From an uncultured Clostridia bacterium (GTDB lineage: Bacteria > Bacillota > Clostridia > Lachnospirales > CAG-274): a stretch of DNA of 37,717 bases. Shown piece by piece: positions 5,910-13,772 of this stretch. Within the stretch, counting starts at the first letter, position 1. Every line of letters starts with the position of its first letter. The translations under genes were made by a program, and so were the position numbers. A model generated the notes under the pieces. The model worked only from the letters and a program-made list of their open reading frames with translations. It was not told where the DNA came from and searched no databases. The stretch spans positions 1 through 37,717 of the forward strand of contig CALWOZ010000026.1 of the NCBI GenBank assembly GCA_944383305.1, given 5' to 3'.

Positions 5910-7878
5910 TTAAGCTTAATTCTCTTAATAAATCCCCAGGTACAAATATATACACATAATTTCCCTTTTTATCTACTAAATCAAGACTATAATTGTAATT
6001 AAAATTATAATTAGTCCTATAAATATCATTTATTAAATAATTGGATAATATTTTATCAATAGCTTCTCTATCTTTTATTTCTATATTATCCATTATTTCT
6101 ATATCATAAAAAAATATAGAATCTACATAATTACTATCTAAATCTTTAGGAGTTAAATCTAATGTATTTATAATATAATCTAAAGTATTAGTATATGTGT
6201 CATAAATATTTATATAATAATAATCATAAGAATTATAGTTATCGTTTGATAGTATTTCTAAGTGTATAGCAAATTTAGGTTTAGCATCATTATAAATTCC
6301 ATTTTGTTCAATATCTTTCTTTAATACTTCCATTAATTTTAAATATTTTTCATAGTCTGTTACATATATTGAGTTATTAGCATTGTTATAAATTTGAAGA
6401 GTAAAATTATTTTTTGCTACGTTAGTGTCATATAAAAAAGGTAAAGCTTTTTGTATATATTCTTTGTTATTCATAAGTTGTTTTAATAAGTCTAAACTTT
6501 CATTATAAATATATATATCTCTTTTTACAATTAAATTATTTTTTAAGTTATATGTAACTCTGAAAGTACCGATAATATTATTATTTGTATTTATATTACG
6601 TGTATTATTTTTAAAATCATAATTTTTAACAGATATTTGGTGTAAAGCTGTTATAATTTCTATAATTTCATCATTTTCTACATCATTAATAGAGTTTGCA
6701 ATGCCAGACGTATTATTTATATCTATATTTGATATTTTGTTTATAGATGGAATATATTGTTGTGTTTTAAATAAGTCAAAATGGAATGTACAAATAATAA
6801 CACAAGATATAATAGCACAACCTATTATACTATACCAATTTTTAAACATTGCCCTAAAATCAAAATCATATATAATCTCTACTATACAATGTAAAATAAT
6901 ACTTCCTAAAATAACACCAAAATATAAAGAGAAGTTTTTATATGTAACAGTGTAAAAAATTAATCCCATTAATATTGAACCTATACAAACTCCTAAATAT
7001 TTTAATATAGTTTTTGCATATTTGAATGATAAACAAATGTTAGATTTTTCACTTTTTCTAACTTTGAATAATAACCAACATATAATAGCAATTATTATAG
7101 TAATTATAATATGTGTAATTAATAAATTTATTTTACTAAAACTTATGTTTACAGCAGGTTCAAATTCTTTATTATTTTGTAATGAAAAATAACATATAAT
7201 AGGGTTATATTTTATTTGATAGTCAAGTAAGTAGTTTAAATAAACTCCTCTAAAAAATACTTCACATAAACTTATTATAATTGCAGTAATAATTGTACCT
7301 AAGTTTATTATTATACCAGATAGTAACACACCTATTATTGTATTTCCGGCGATAATATTAGAAAATACTACAAAGGAATATATGCTAATAAAAAATACTG
7401 TATCAAAAGCAATAGCTTCAAAGACATCTTTAACTCCAGTTATATTTTCTTTTAATATAACACTTAAAATACCATATGATAATAATTGTATTAGTATCAT
7501 TATAGGAACTACTATCAAAATACCTAAAATATATTTAGTAATAAATAAGTTGTTCCTAGATATTGGTAAAGAGTGATAAAAATCTACTTTTTTTCTATTA
7601 TGTAAATATGAAAATATAGCTGTACCAACAATAACTGCCAATAAAGCAGTAATAAATTTATTAAAACCATTATTTACTGTTAAATAAGAGTTTATGCTAA
7701 TTAATCTATCTAATTTTATATTTTGTTCTAAATCTTCAGGTATAGAAGAAAATTCTAATAAAGGTGGTACTATTTTTGCAAATATATAAAATATACAAGA
7801 TAATGCACTTGCCCATATATATTTTTTATACTCCTCTTTAAACAATTTTATATTATATGATGAGCGATTTAATGTCAT
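5902..7878 (-). CDS. ABC-2-type transporter permease with large C-terminal extracytoplasmic domain
   Basis: A 658-aa membrane protein. The N-terminal half has repeated hydrophobic segments (about 22-38, 65-85, 105-140, 150-215, 250-270, 285-345 and 350-370) and the KKVDFYHSLPISRNNLF cytoplasmic motif common to this permease family. Residues ~375-658 are soluble and rich in Asn, Asp and Tyr, as in the DUF6449-type permeases linked to YtrA regulators. The start overlaps the end of the ATPase gene by 26 bp, so translation is coupled. It is the last gene of the GntR-ATPase-permease operon. The cargo is unknown; related Ytr systems respond to cell-envelope-active compounds. Confidence 0.85.
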   Translation of the reverse strand: MTLNRSSYNIKLFKEEYKKYIWASALSCIFYIFAKIVPPLLEFSSIPEDLEQNIKLDRLISINSYLTVNNGFNKFITALLAVIVGTAIFSYLHNRKKVDFYHSLPISRNNLFITKYILGILIVVPIMILIQLLSYGILSVILKENITGVKDVFEAIAFDTVFFISIYSFVVFSNIIAGNTIIGVLLSGIIINLGTIITAIIISLCEVFFRGVYLNYLLDYQIKYNPIICYFSLQNNKEFEPAVNISFSKINLLITHIIITIIIAIICWLLFKVRKSEKSNICLSFKYAKTILKYLGVCIGSILMGLIFYTVTYKNFSLYFGVILGSIILHCIVEIIYDFDFRAMFKNWYSIIGCAIISCVIICTFHFDLFKTQQYIPSINKISNIDINNTSGIANSINDVENDEIIEIITALHQISVKNYDFKNNTRNINTNNNIIGTFRVTYNLKNNLIVKRDIYIYNESLDLLKQLMNNKEYIQKALPFLYDTNVAKNNFTLQIYNNANNSIYVTDYEKYLKLMEVLKKDIEQNGIYNDAKPKFAIHLEILSNDNYNSYDYYYINIYDTYTNTLDYIINTLDLTPKDLDSNYVDSIFFYDIEIMDNIEIKDREAIDKILSNYLINDIYRTNYNFNYNYSLDLVDKKGNYVYIFVPGDLLRELSLIN

Positions 7879-8752
7879 AGCCTATTCCCTCCGTTTCTAC
7901 AATAAATATTTCTTCTAAGGTTAAAGGTAACATTTCAAAGAATATTGGATTAAGACTAGCTAAATAGTTATTTATATGTTCACCATTACCTTTTATAGTA
8001 AGGACACTTAAAGAGCCTCTAGTTTCAGTTTTTATTATATTTAAGTCACTAAATAATTTTTCTGGTATACCATCTTTAAATACAATTTGAATTTTATGTA
8101 TATCTAGTTTTAAGTCTTCTAAATCTTTTGACAATAACATACCACCTTTATGTAAAATACCTATATTATCACAAATATCTTCAAGCTCTCTAAGATTATG
8201 AGAGGCTATGACTGGAGTTAAATTTCTCTCTTCTATATCCCTTGCAAAAAGACTTTTAACAGCCTGCCTAACAACAGGGTCTAAACCATCAAAAGTCTCA
8301 TCACAAAATAAATAGTCAGTTTTTGAACATATCCCACATATAACAGATACTTGTTTTTTCATACCTTTAGAAAATGTTTTAATTTTTCTCTTTTCATCTA
8401 AATCAAAAGATTTCATTAGTTTATTATATCTTTCTGTATCAAAGTTTTTATAAATTGTACAATAATAGTTTTTCATATCTTGTGGTGTAGCATTATTAAA
8501 GAAAAATTGTTCATCGGATATATAGAAAAACTTACTTTTTATTTCTATATTATCAAAAACTTCTTTATTATCTATTTTTATAGAACCACTATCTGGCTTT
8601 AATATACCAGCTGCCATTCTTAAAAATGTAGATTTACCAGCACCGTTAGTACCAATAAGTCCAAATACAGTACCATTTTTTATTTCTGCTGTAACATTAT
8701 CAACAGCAATTATATTATCAAACTTTTTTGTTATATTTAACGCCTGTATCAT
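7853..8752 (-). CDS. ABC transporter ATPase, YtrB-like
   Basis: A 299-aa protein with Walker A GTNGAGKST (~34-42), signature FSKGMKKQ (variant of LSGGQ, ~128-135), Walker B YLFCDETFDGLDP and switch histidine in VIASHNLRELEDIC. The C-terminal ~75 residues form the accessory domain seen in drug- or bacitracin-type exporters. It begins 13 bp after the GntR stop and overlaps the permease gene, giving one operon. It should energise the permease at 5902-7878. Confidence 0.92.
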   Translation of the reverse strand: MIQALNITKKFDNIIAVDNVTAEIKNGTVFGLIGTNGAGKSTFLRMAAGILKPDSGSIKIDNKEVFDNIEIKSKFFYISDEQFFFNNATPQDMKNYYCTIYKNFDTERYNKLMKSFDLDEKRKIKTFSKGMKKQVSVICGICSKTDYLFCDETFDGLDPVVRQAVKSLFARDIEERNLTPVIASHNLRELEDICDNIGILHKGGMLLSKDLEDLKLDIHKIQIVFKDGIPEKLFSDLNIIKTETRGSLSVLTIKGNGEHINNYLASLNPIFFEMLPLTLEEIFIVETEGIGYDIKSLII

Positions 8753-8765
8753 AAATATACTCCTT

Positions 8766-9116
8766 TCATTTAATCCAACCTAAAATAATCTCGTCTGTTG
8801 CTCCTATATCTTTAGCCTCTTGAACAAGTTTTTTTATCTCTTTTTTTATACTCTCAAGTCTTGTATTTATAGCATCTTTACAACTAGGTGCTATAAAGCT
8901 ACCTCGACCTTTTACAGAGTAAGTTATTCCTTTACTTTCTAATACTGTATATGCTTTTTGTATAGTATTAGGATTTATAGAAAGCTCGATAGCTAGTTGT
9001 CTAACACTAGGTAATTGTTCGTTAGGAGTTAGAATACCTTTTATAGCAAGCTTTTCTATACTATCTACTAATTGTTCGTAAATAGGACGTGGGTCTCTAA
9101 AATCAATATTAAACAT
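8766..9116 (-). CDS. GntR-family repressor, YtrA subfamily
   Basis: A 116-aa protein with the GntR winged-helix domain at ~10-75 (DPRPIYEQLVDSIEKLAIKG, LPSVRQLAIELSINPNTIQK, GRGSF) and a short helical C-terminus that marks the YtrA subfamily, which lacks a ligand-binding domain. It is the first gene of the operon with the ABC ATPase and permease. A palindrome overlaps its own promoter, which fits autorepression. AGGAGG precedes the ATG. What signal relieves repression is unknown. Confidence 0.92.
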   Translation of the reverse strand: MFNIDFRDPRPIYEQLVDSIEKLAIKGILTPNEQLPSVRQLAIELSINPNTIQKAYTVLESKGITYSVKGRGSFIAPSCKDAINTRLESIKKEIKKLVQEAKDIGATDEIILGWIK

Positions 9117-9131
9117 AATTCTCCTCCTTTC

Positions 9132-9189
9132 ATAAGTGTATTAGTTGTGTTCATACACTTATTATAATTAATACAATTATGTTTGTCAA
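9132..9189 (-). promoter_or_regulatory. Promoter and palindromic operator of the GntR-ABC operon
   Basis: On the minus strand TTGACA (plus-strand 9184-9189) and TATAAT (9161-9166) are exactly 17 bp apart. The palindrome ATAAGTGTAT/ATACACTTAT (9132-9141 and 9153-9162, 11-bp spacer) covers the transcription start, where a bound repressor would block initiation. The likely ligand is the GntR protein encoded just downstream. Confidence 0.8.
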
Positions 9190-9382
9190 TAGATAAAAAT
9201 AATTTTTAACAGTATATAATTTTTTATACATTTATAAAAACCAGTTATTCCTAATATTTTTCTACGATAATGTGGTAATTTTATAAATTCCTTATTGCAA
9301 TTTAAAAATTGCAATAGGATTAAAACCAAAACCTATTTATAATTTTTATCTTGAAAAATAAAGTCATAGCTTAATTATAATG
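9190..9382. other. Spacer between the GntR operon and proS leader
   Basis: No gene is seen. It contains a perfect hairpin, TATTGCAATTT/AAATTGCAATA at 9293-9316, without a T run. The role is unknown; the rest is AT-rich. Confidence 0.5.
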
Positions 9383-9411
9383 TTGACATAGAATATTTTT
9401 TAGTGTATATT
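9383..9411 (+). promoter_or_regulatory. Promoter of the proS T-box transcript
   Basis: TTGACA (9383-9388), 17-bp spacer, TATATT (9406-9411). The transcript would start a few bases later, just upstream of the T-box leader. Confidence 0.7.
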
Positions 9412-9439
9412 AATATATTATTAAATAAATATTTTATAT

Positions 9440-9640
9440 AAGTGTTTAAAAGGGAATAGTATGTATACAAGCTTTTTTTAGAGAGAAGATGGTTGGTGAA
9501 AATCTTTATTAGACTATACAGAACCTACCCTTGTAGCTTCTATATGAAAATATAGCGTTATCCTAGCGTTAATAGGTAATAAAGTGAATGCTTTGCATTA
9601 AGAAGGGTGGTACCGCCGTATATGGTCCCTTAATTCTTTT
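9440..9640 (+). promoter_or_regulatory. T-box riboswitch (proline)
   Basis: The hallmark T-box sequence AAGGGTGGTACCGCC is at 9603-9617, followed by TGGTCCCTT and a T-rich run that form the terminator. Stem I features are AGAGAG (9480-9485), GGTTGGTG (9491-9498) and GAA-CCT-ACCC, placing the specifier codon CCU (Pro) at about 9524-9526. Uncharged tRNA-Pro would pair with the specifier and with TGGT in the bulge, stabilise the antiterminator and switch on proS. The outer limits are approximate. Confidence 0.93.
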
Positions 9641-9696
9641 TGTTAAGCTTTTTATTTTGTAAAATATTAAAAATAATTAGTAAAAGGAGCGATAAT

Positions 9697-11130
9697 ATGT
9701 CTAAAGAAAAACTTGTAAAAGAAATAACATCTATGGAAGAAGACTTTGCACAATGGTATACAGATGTTGTAAAAAAAGCCGATTTAATAGATTATTCATC
9801 TGTTAGAGGGTGTATGATATTAAGACCTTATGGATATGCTATATGGGAACTTATACAAAAAGAGTTAGACAAAAAATTTAAAGAAACTGGACACGAAAAT
9901 GTATATATGCCTATGTTAATACCAGAGGGACTTTTACAAAAGGAAAAAGACCACGTTGAAGGATTTGCTCCAGAGGTGGCGTGGGTAACTCACGGAGGAG
10001 AAGAAAAATTAACTGAACGTCTTTGTGTAAGACCTACGTCTGAGACTTTATTTTGTGAACATTATTCAAATATTGTAGAGTCTTATAGAGATTTACCAAT
10101 GCTTTATAACCAATGGTGTTCTGTCGTAAGATGGGAAAAAACTACAAGACCATTTTTAAGAAGTTTAGAATTTTTATGGCAAGAAGGGCATACTGCTCAC
10201 GCTACTGAAGAAGATGCACAAGAAGAAACTATAAAAATGTTAAATATTTATTCAGACTTTTGTAAAGAATTTTTAGCTATGCCTGTTATAAAGGGACAAA
10301 AAACAGATAAAGAAAAATTTGCAGGAGCTAAATCAACTTATACAATAGAATCTCTTATGCACGATGGCAAAGCACTTCAAGCGGGTACATCTCATAATTT
10401 TGGTGATGGATTTGCCAAAGCTTTTGGTATACAATATACAGATAGAGAAAATAAACTACAGTATGTACATCAAACATCATGGGGAGTTTCAACTCGTTTA
10501 ATAGGTGGACTTATAATGGTTCACAGTGATAATAATGGATTAGTTTTACCACCTAATGTGGCTCCTATACAAATAGTTATTTTACCTATAAATCAGAAAA
10601 AAGAAGGAGTTATAGAAAAGGCCCAAGAGTTAAAACAAATACTTTCTAAAAAATATAGAGTTAAAATAGATATAAGCGATAAATCGGCAGGGTGGAAATA
10701 TAGTGAATATGAAATGAAAGGCGTTCCTTTAAGATTAGAAATAGGACCTCGAGATATTGAAAATAATCAATGTGTACTAGTTCGTAGAGATAATAGAGAA
10801 AAAGTTTTTGTAAATTTAGATGATTTAGATAAAACCGTTGAAAAAATGTTGCAAGATTTACAACAAGATTTGTTTGATAAAGCTTTGAAACACAGAGATG
10901 AAAACACATTTGTTGCAAAAACTTTAGAAGAATTTGAAGGTATACTTAAAGAAAAACAAGGCTTTATAAAAGCTATGTGGTGTGAAGATAGAGAATGTGA
11001 AGAGAAAATCAAAGAACTAACAGGAGCAACCTCTCGCTGTATGCCTTTTGAACAAGAAAATATAGCTAACACTTGTATTTGCTGTGGTAAACCAGCTAAA
11101 AAAATGGTATATTGGGCAAAAGCATATTAA
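9697..11130 (+). CDS. proS: Prolyl-tRNA synthetase, short (archaeal/eukaryotic-like, type 3)
   Basis: A 477-aa class II synthetase that charges tRNA-Pro. The start is ATG 9697 with AAGGAG upstream; a longer frame from TTG 9640 would start inside the T-box terminator. The catalytic core carries [24 protein letters not shown], a motif 2 region at [20 protein letters not shown] and [15 protein letters not shown]. An anticodon-binding domain follows. The C-terminal zinc-type domain has [10 protein letters not shown] and TCICCGKPA and ends in Tyr. There is no ~180-aa editing insertion, unlike the long bacterial ProRS, so Ala-tRNA-Pro editing would need a separate factor. It is under T-box control. 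Confidence 0.97.
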   Translation: MSKEKLVKEITSMEEDFAQWYTDVVKKADLIDYSSVRGCMILRPYGYAIWELIQKELDKKFKETGHENVYMPMLIPEGLLQKEKDHVEGFAPEVAWVTHGGEEKLTERLCVRPTSETLFCEHYSNIVESYRDLPMLYNQWCSVVRWEKTTRPFLRSLEFLWQEGHTAHATEEDAQEETIKMLNIYSDFCKEFLAMPVIKGQKTDKEKFAGAKSTYTIESLMHDGKALQAGTSHNFGDGFAKAFGIQYTDRENKLQYVHQTSWGVSTRLIGGLIMVHSDNNGLVLPPNVAPIQIVILPINQKKEGVIEKAQELKQILSKKYRVKIDISDKSAGWKYSEYEMKGVPLRLEIGPRDIENNQCVLVRRDNREKVFVNLDDLDKTVEKMLQDLQQDLFDKALKHRDENTFVAKTLEEFEGILKEKQGFIKAMWCEDRECEEKIKELTGATSRCMPFEQENIANTCICCGKPAKKMVYWAKAY

Positions 11131-11405
11131 TATTAAGGGCTAAAGACTTTAGAAAGGCTGTAGACAAAGTCTACAGCCTTTCTAAAAGATGAAAATTCAT
11201 CTTTTAGAGATAGAAGCAAAGTAAAAAAGTTGGTTTTCTCGTACAAGGGCTAAAGCACCTAAAAATCTAGCTTTTTACACAATCCGAGGCAGAGCCCCGT
11301 CTTGTGATTAAAATTTTTAAATGCGTTATATTTAAAAATGTGAAACTAATATAAATACTACTATCTATTTTGTTTACAATCTGGACTTTATCTTTAGCCT
11401 TAATA
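11131..11405. repeat. Inverted-repeat-bounded structured segment (candidate MITE)
   Basis: TATTAAGGGCTAAAGA (11131-11146) and its inverted partner TCTTTAGCCTTAATA (11391-11405, one base shorter) bound about 275 bp. Inside are a perfect 15-bp-arm hairpin (11151-11165/11169-11183, likely acting as the proS terminator), a second hairpin AAAAGATGAA/TTCATCTTTT (11184-11205), another AAGGGCTAAAG copy (11245-11255) and a CACAA...TTGTG hairpin with a GC-rich tip (11278-11306). There is no coding frame. A small non-autonomous element or repetitive RNA-structured spacer is likely. Confidence 0.5.
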
Positions 11406-11495
11406 GTTGATAAATTTTCTAATTTTTTATATTTATTTTACTTAAAATTTTACTTAAATAATAAAAAATATTAAACATAGTATTTAATTTTACTA

Positions 11496-11539
11496 TTGAC
11501 ATTATAAGGGATTTTTAATATAATGTTAGTACACTAACA
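11496..11539 (+). promoter_or_regulatory. marR promoter with overlapping MarR operator
   Basis: TTGACA (11496-11501) and TATAAT (11519-11524) are 17 bp apart. The near-perfect palindrome TGTTAGT-AC-ACTAACA (11524-11539) begins at the last base of the -10 box. The same palindrome recurs at 12009-12024. Confidence 0.85.
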
Positions 11540-11560
11540 AAATAAGTGAGGTTTATTAAA

Positions 11561-11995
11561 ATGGACTGTGGAGAAAATGTTGTTTTTCAAATTAGAACTG
11601 TATCTAACCTTATAAAAAGACGTATGAAAGAAATCGTCAGGAAAAACCACGAATATAACGTAACAGGTATACATATTCATATAGCTAAATATTTAATTGA
11701 AAATCAAGACAAGGAAATATTTCAAAAAAATATAGAAGAAGAATTTTGTATAAGGCGTTCTACTGTTACTGCTATTTTAAATCTTATGGAAAAAAATAAT
11801 ATAATAAAAAGAGAACGTGTAGATTATGATGCTAGATTAAAAAAAATAGTATTAACTGAAAAAGCCAAAGAAATAAATAAAAATATATACCATCAAATAT
11901 TAGATATGGAAAAAGTTATTTTTAAAGGTTTAGATGAACAAGAAATAAAAAATTTCTGTAAAGTATTAGAAAAAATTAAAAACAATATTAACTAA
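11561..11995 (+). CDS. MarR-family transcriptional regulator
   Basis: A 144-aa protein starting at ATG 11561, with GAGG upstream. The winged helix-turn-helix spans ~30-100: VTGIHIHIAKYLIENQDKEI, then FQKNIEEEFCIRRSTVTAIL, then NLMEKNNIIKRERVDYDARL as the wing. The flanking helices form the dimerisation region. MarR dimers repress by binding palindromes overlapping promoters. Identical palindromes in front of this gene and in front of the first exporter gene indicate autorepression and control of the exporter. The inducer is unknown. Confidence 0.92.
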   Translation: MDCGENVVFQIRTVSNLIKRRMKEIVRKNHEYNVTGIHIHIAKYLIENQDKEIFQKNIEEEFCIRRSTVTAILNLMEKNNIIKRERVDYDARLKKIVLTEKAKEINKNIYHQILDMEKVIFKGLDEQEIKNFCKVLEKIKNNIN

Positions 11996-12003
11996 GATCT
12001 AAT

Positions 12004-12024
12004 TATAATGTTAGTATACTAACA
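12004..12024 (+). promoter_or_regulatory. Second MarR operator, upstream of the ABC exporter genes
   Basis: TGTTAGTATACTAACA (12009-12024) is a perfect 16-bp palindrome matching the one at 11524. A TATAAT box (12004-12009) overlaps its first base, but no good -35 is visible, so it may act on an internal promoter or as a roadblock. The ribosome site AAGGAGG of the next gene follows immediately. Confidence 0.8.
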
Positions 12025-12038
12025 AAAGGAGGTAATTT

Positions 12039-13772
12039 ATGATTAAAGTATTACTAAAATCAATTAGAGAATATAAAAAAGATTCCATTTTAGCCCCTAT
12101 ATTTATGATAGGTGAAGTAATTATGGAAGTTTTGATACCATTTTATATGGCAAAGCTTATAAATAATGGAATTCAGGCTCAAAATATGGGATATATTATG
12201 CAAATGGGTTTAGTACTTGCTATTTTATGTATAATTTCTCTAGCTAGTGGTATGCTGTCTGGTAAATATGCATCATCTGCAGCATCTGGTTTTTCAAAAA
12301 ATTTAAGAAAAGATATGTATTATAATATACAAAATTTTTCATTTTCTAATATAGATAAATTTTATACGTCTAGTATAATAACAAGGCTCACAACAGATGT
12401 AACTAATGTACAAAACTCTTATCAAATGATTATAAGAGTTGCTGTAAGAAGCCCTATTATGTTAATTTCAGCTTTTTTTATGGCATTTTATCTAAATGCT
12501 AGATTATCTACAATATTTTTAGTAGCTATGATAATTCTTGGAATAAGTTTATATTTCATAATAAAAAATGCTTATCCTATTTTCCAAAAAATATTTAAAG
12601 TTTATGATAAATTAAATAATGTTGTTCAAGAAAATTTACACGGAATAAGAGTTGTAAAATCTTATGTTAGAGAAGACTTTGAAGAAGCAAAATTTAAAGA
12701 AGTATCTGGTGATGTATTTAAAAAATATTTAAAAGCAGAAAAAATAGTAGCTCTTACAAATCCTTTAATGAATTTAGTTATAAACGGAGCTTTAATATTT
12801 TTAGCGTGGTTTGGTGCAGAGTTTATAATTGAAGGTAATATGCAAACAGGGGATTTAACAACACTTATAACTTACTCTACACAAATTTTAATGAGTTTAA
12901 TGATGTTATCTATGGTTCTTGTTATGATAGTTTCTTCTAGAGCATCTGCAGAAAGGATTGTAGAAATACTTCAAGAAAAAACAGATATAGAAAATAATAA
13001 TATAGCTAAAAAAGAAGTACCAACTGGTGATATAAGCTTTAAAAATGTTAACTTTAGCTATACAAATGATAAAAGTAAATGTTGTCTTGTAAACATTAAT
13101 TTAGACATTAAAGCTGGTGAAACAGTTGGCATAATAGGTGGAACAGGAAGTTCTAAAAGTACATTAGTTCAACTTATACCAAGATTATATGATGTATTAG
13201 ATGGTACAGTATATGTAGGTGGAGAAGATGTTAAAAATTATGACTTAGAATCTCTTAGAGATAATGTGGCTATGGTTTTACAAAAAAATCTACTCTTTTC
13301 TGGAACTATAAAAGAAAACTTACGCTGGGGTAATGAAAATGCAACAGATGAAGAAATGATAAGAGTATGTAAACTTGCTTGTGCTCACGATTTTATTCAA
13401 GATTTTGAACATAAATATGACACTTATATAGAGCAAGGTGGTACAAACGTTTCTGGTGGACAAAAACAAAGATTATGTATAGCTCGTGCACTTCTTAAAA
13501 AACCTAAAATATTAATTTTAGATGATTCTACAAGTGCTGTTGATACAAAAACAGATGCTTTAATTAGAGAAGCATTTAAAAATGAAATACCTAATACAAC
13601 TAAAATTATTATTGCTCAAAGAATTTCATCTATACAACACGCAGATAAAATTGTAGTTATGAATGAAGGAAAGATAGATGCAATAGGAACTCACGAACAA
13701 CTCCTAGAAAATAATGAAATTTATAAAGATATATATACACTTCAATTGAAAGGAGGAGATAATGATGAATAA
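12039..13772 (+). CDS. Heterodimeric ABC exporter subunit with degenerate ATP site (BmrC/LmrC type)
   Basis: A 577-aa half-transporter with six membrane helices in ~15-300 and a nucleotide-binding domain at ~325-577. Walker A is GGTGSSKST, with Ser where Gly normally precedes Lys. Signature VSGGQKQR is intact. Walker B ends LILDDSTSAVD, with Asp replacing the catalytic Glu. The switch His is Gln (IIAQRISS). These are the known marks of the non-catalytic site contributor in heterodimeric type IV exporters, so they are expected and not damage. It pairs with the next gene and overlaps it by 11 bp. Multidrug efflux is likely. Confidence 0.93.
   Translation: MIKVLLKSIREYKKDSILAPIFMIGEVIMEVLIPFYMAKLINNGIQAQNMGYIMQMGLVLAILCIISLASGMLSGKYASSAASGFSKNLRKDMYYNIQNFSFSNIDKFYTSSIITRLTTDVTNVQNSYQMIIRVAVRSPIMLISAFFMAFYLNARLSTIFLVAMIILGISLYFIIKNAYPIFQKIFKVYDKLNNVVQENLHGIRVVKSYVREDFEEAKFKEVSGDVFKKYLKAEKIVALTNPLMNLVINGALIFLAWFGAEFIIEGNMQTGDLTTLITYSTQILMSLMMLSMVLVMIVSSRASAERIVEILQEKTDIENNNIAKKEVPTGDISFKNVNFSYTNDKSKCCLVNINLDIKAGETVGIIGGTGSSKSTLVQLIPRLYDVLDGTVYVGGEDVKNYDLESLRDNVAMVLQKNLLFSGTIKENLRWGNENATDEEMIRVCKLACAHDFIQDFEHKYDTYIEQGGTNVSGGQKQRLCIARALLKKPKILILDDSTSAVDTKTDALIREAFKNEIPNTTKIIIAQRISSIQHADKIVVMNEGKIDAIGTHEQLLENNEIYKDIYTLQLKGGDNDE

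Noticed and set aside
9640..9696. Longer proS start at TTG 9640
   Set aside because: It lies inside the T-box terminator and has no ribosome site; ATG 9697 has AAGGAG and matches the family start.
12039..13772. Loss of function in the first exporter subunit because of Walker A, catalytic Glu and switch His changes
   Set aside because: These substitutions are the normal degenerate site of heterodimeric ABC exporters; the partner subunit keeps the catalytic Glu and switch His.
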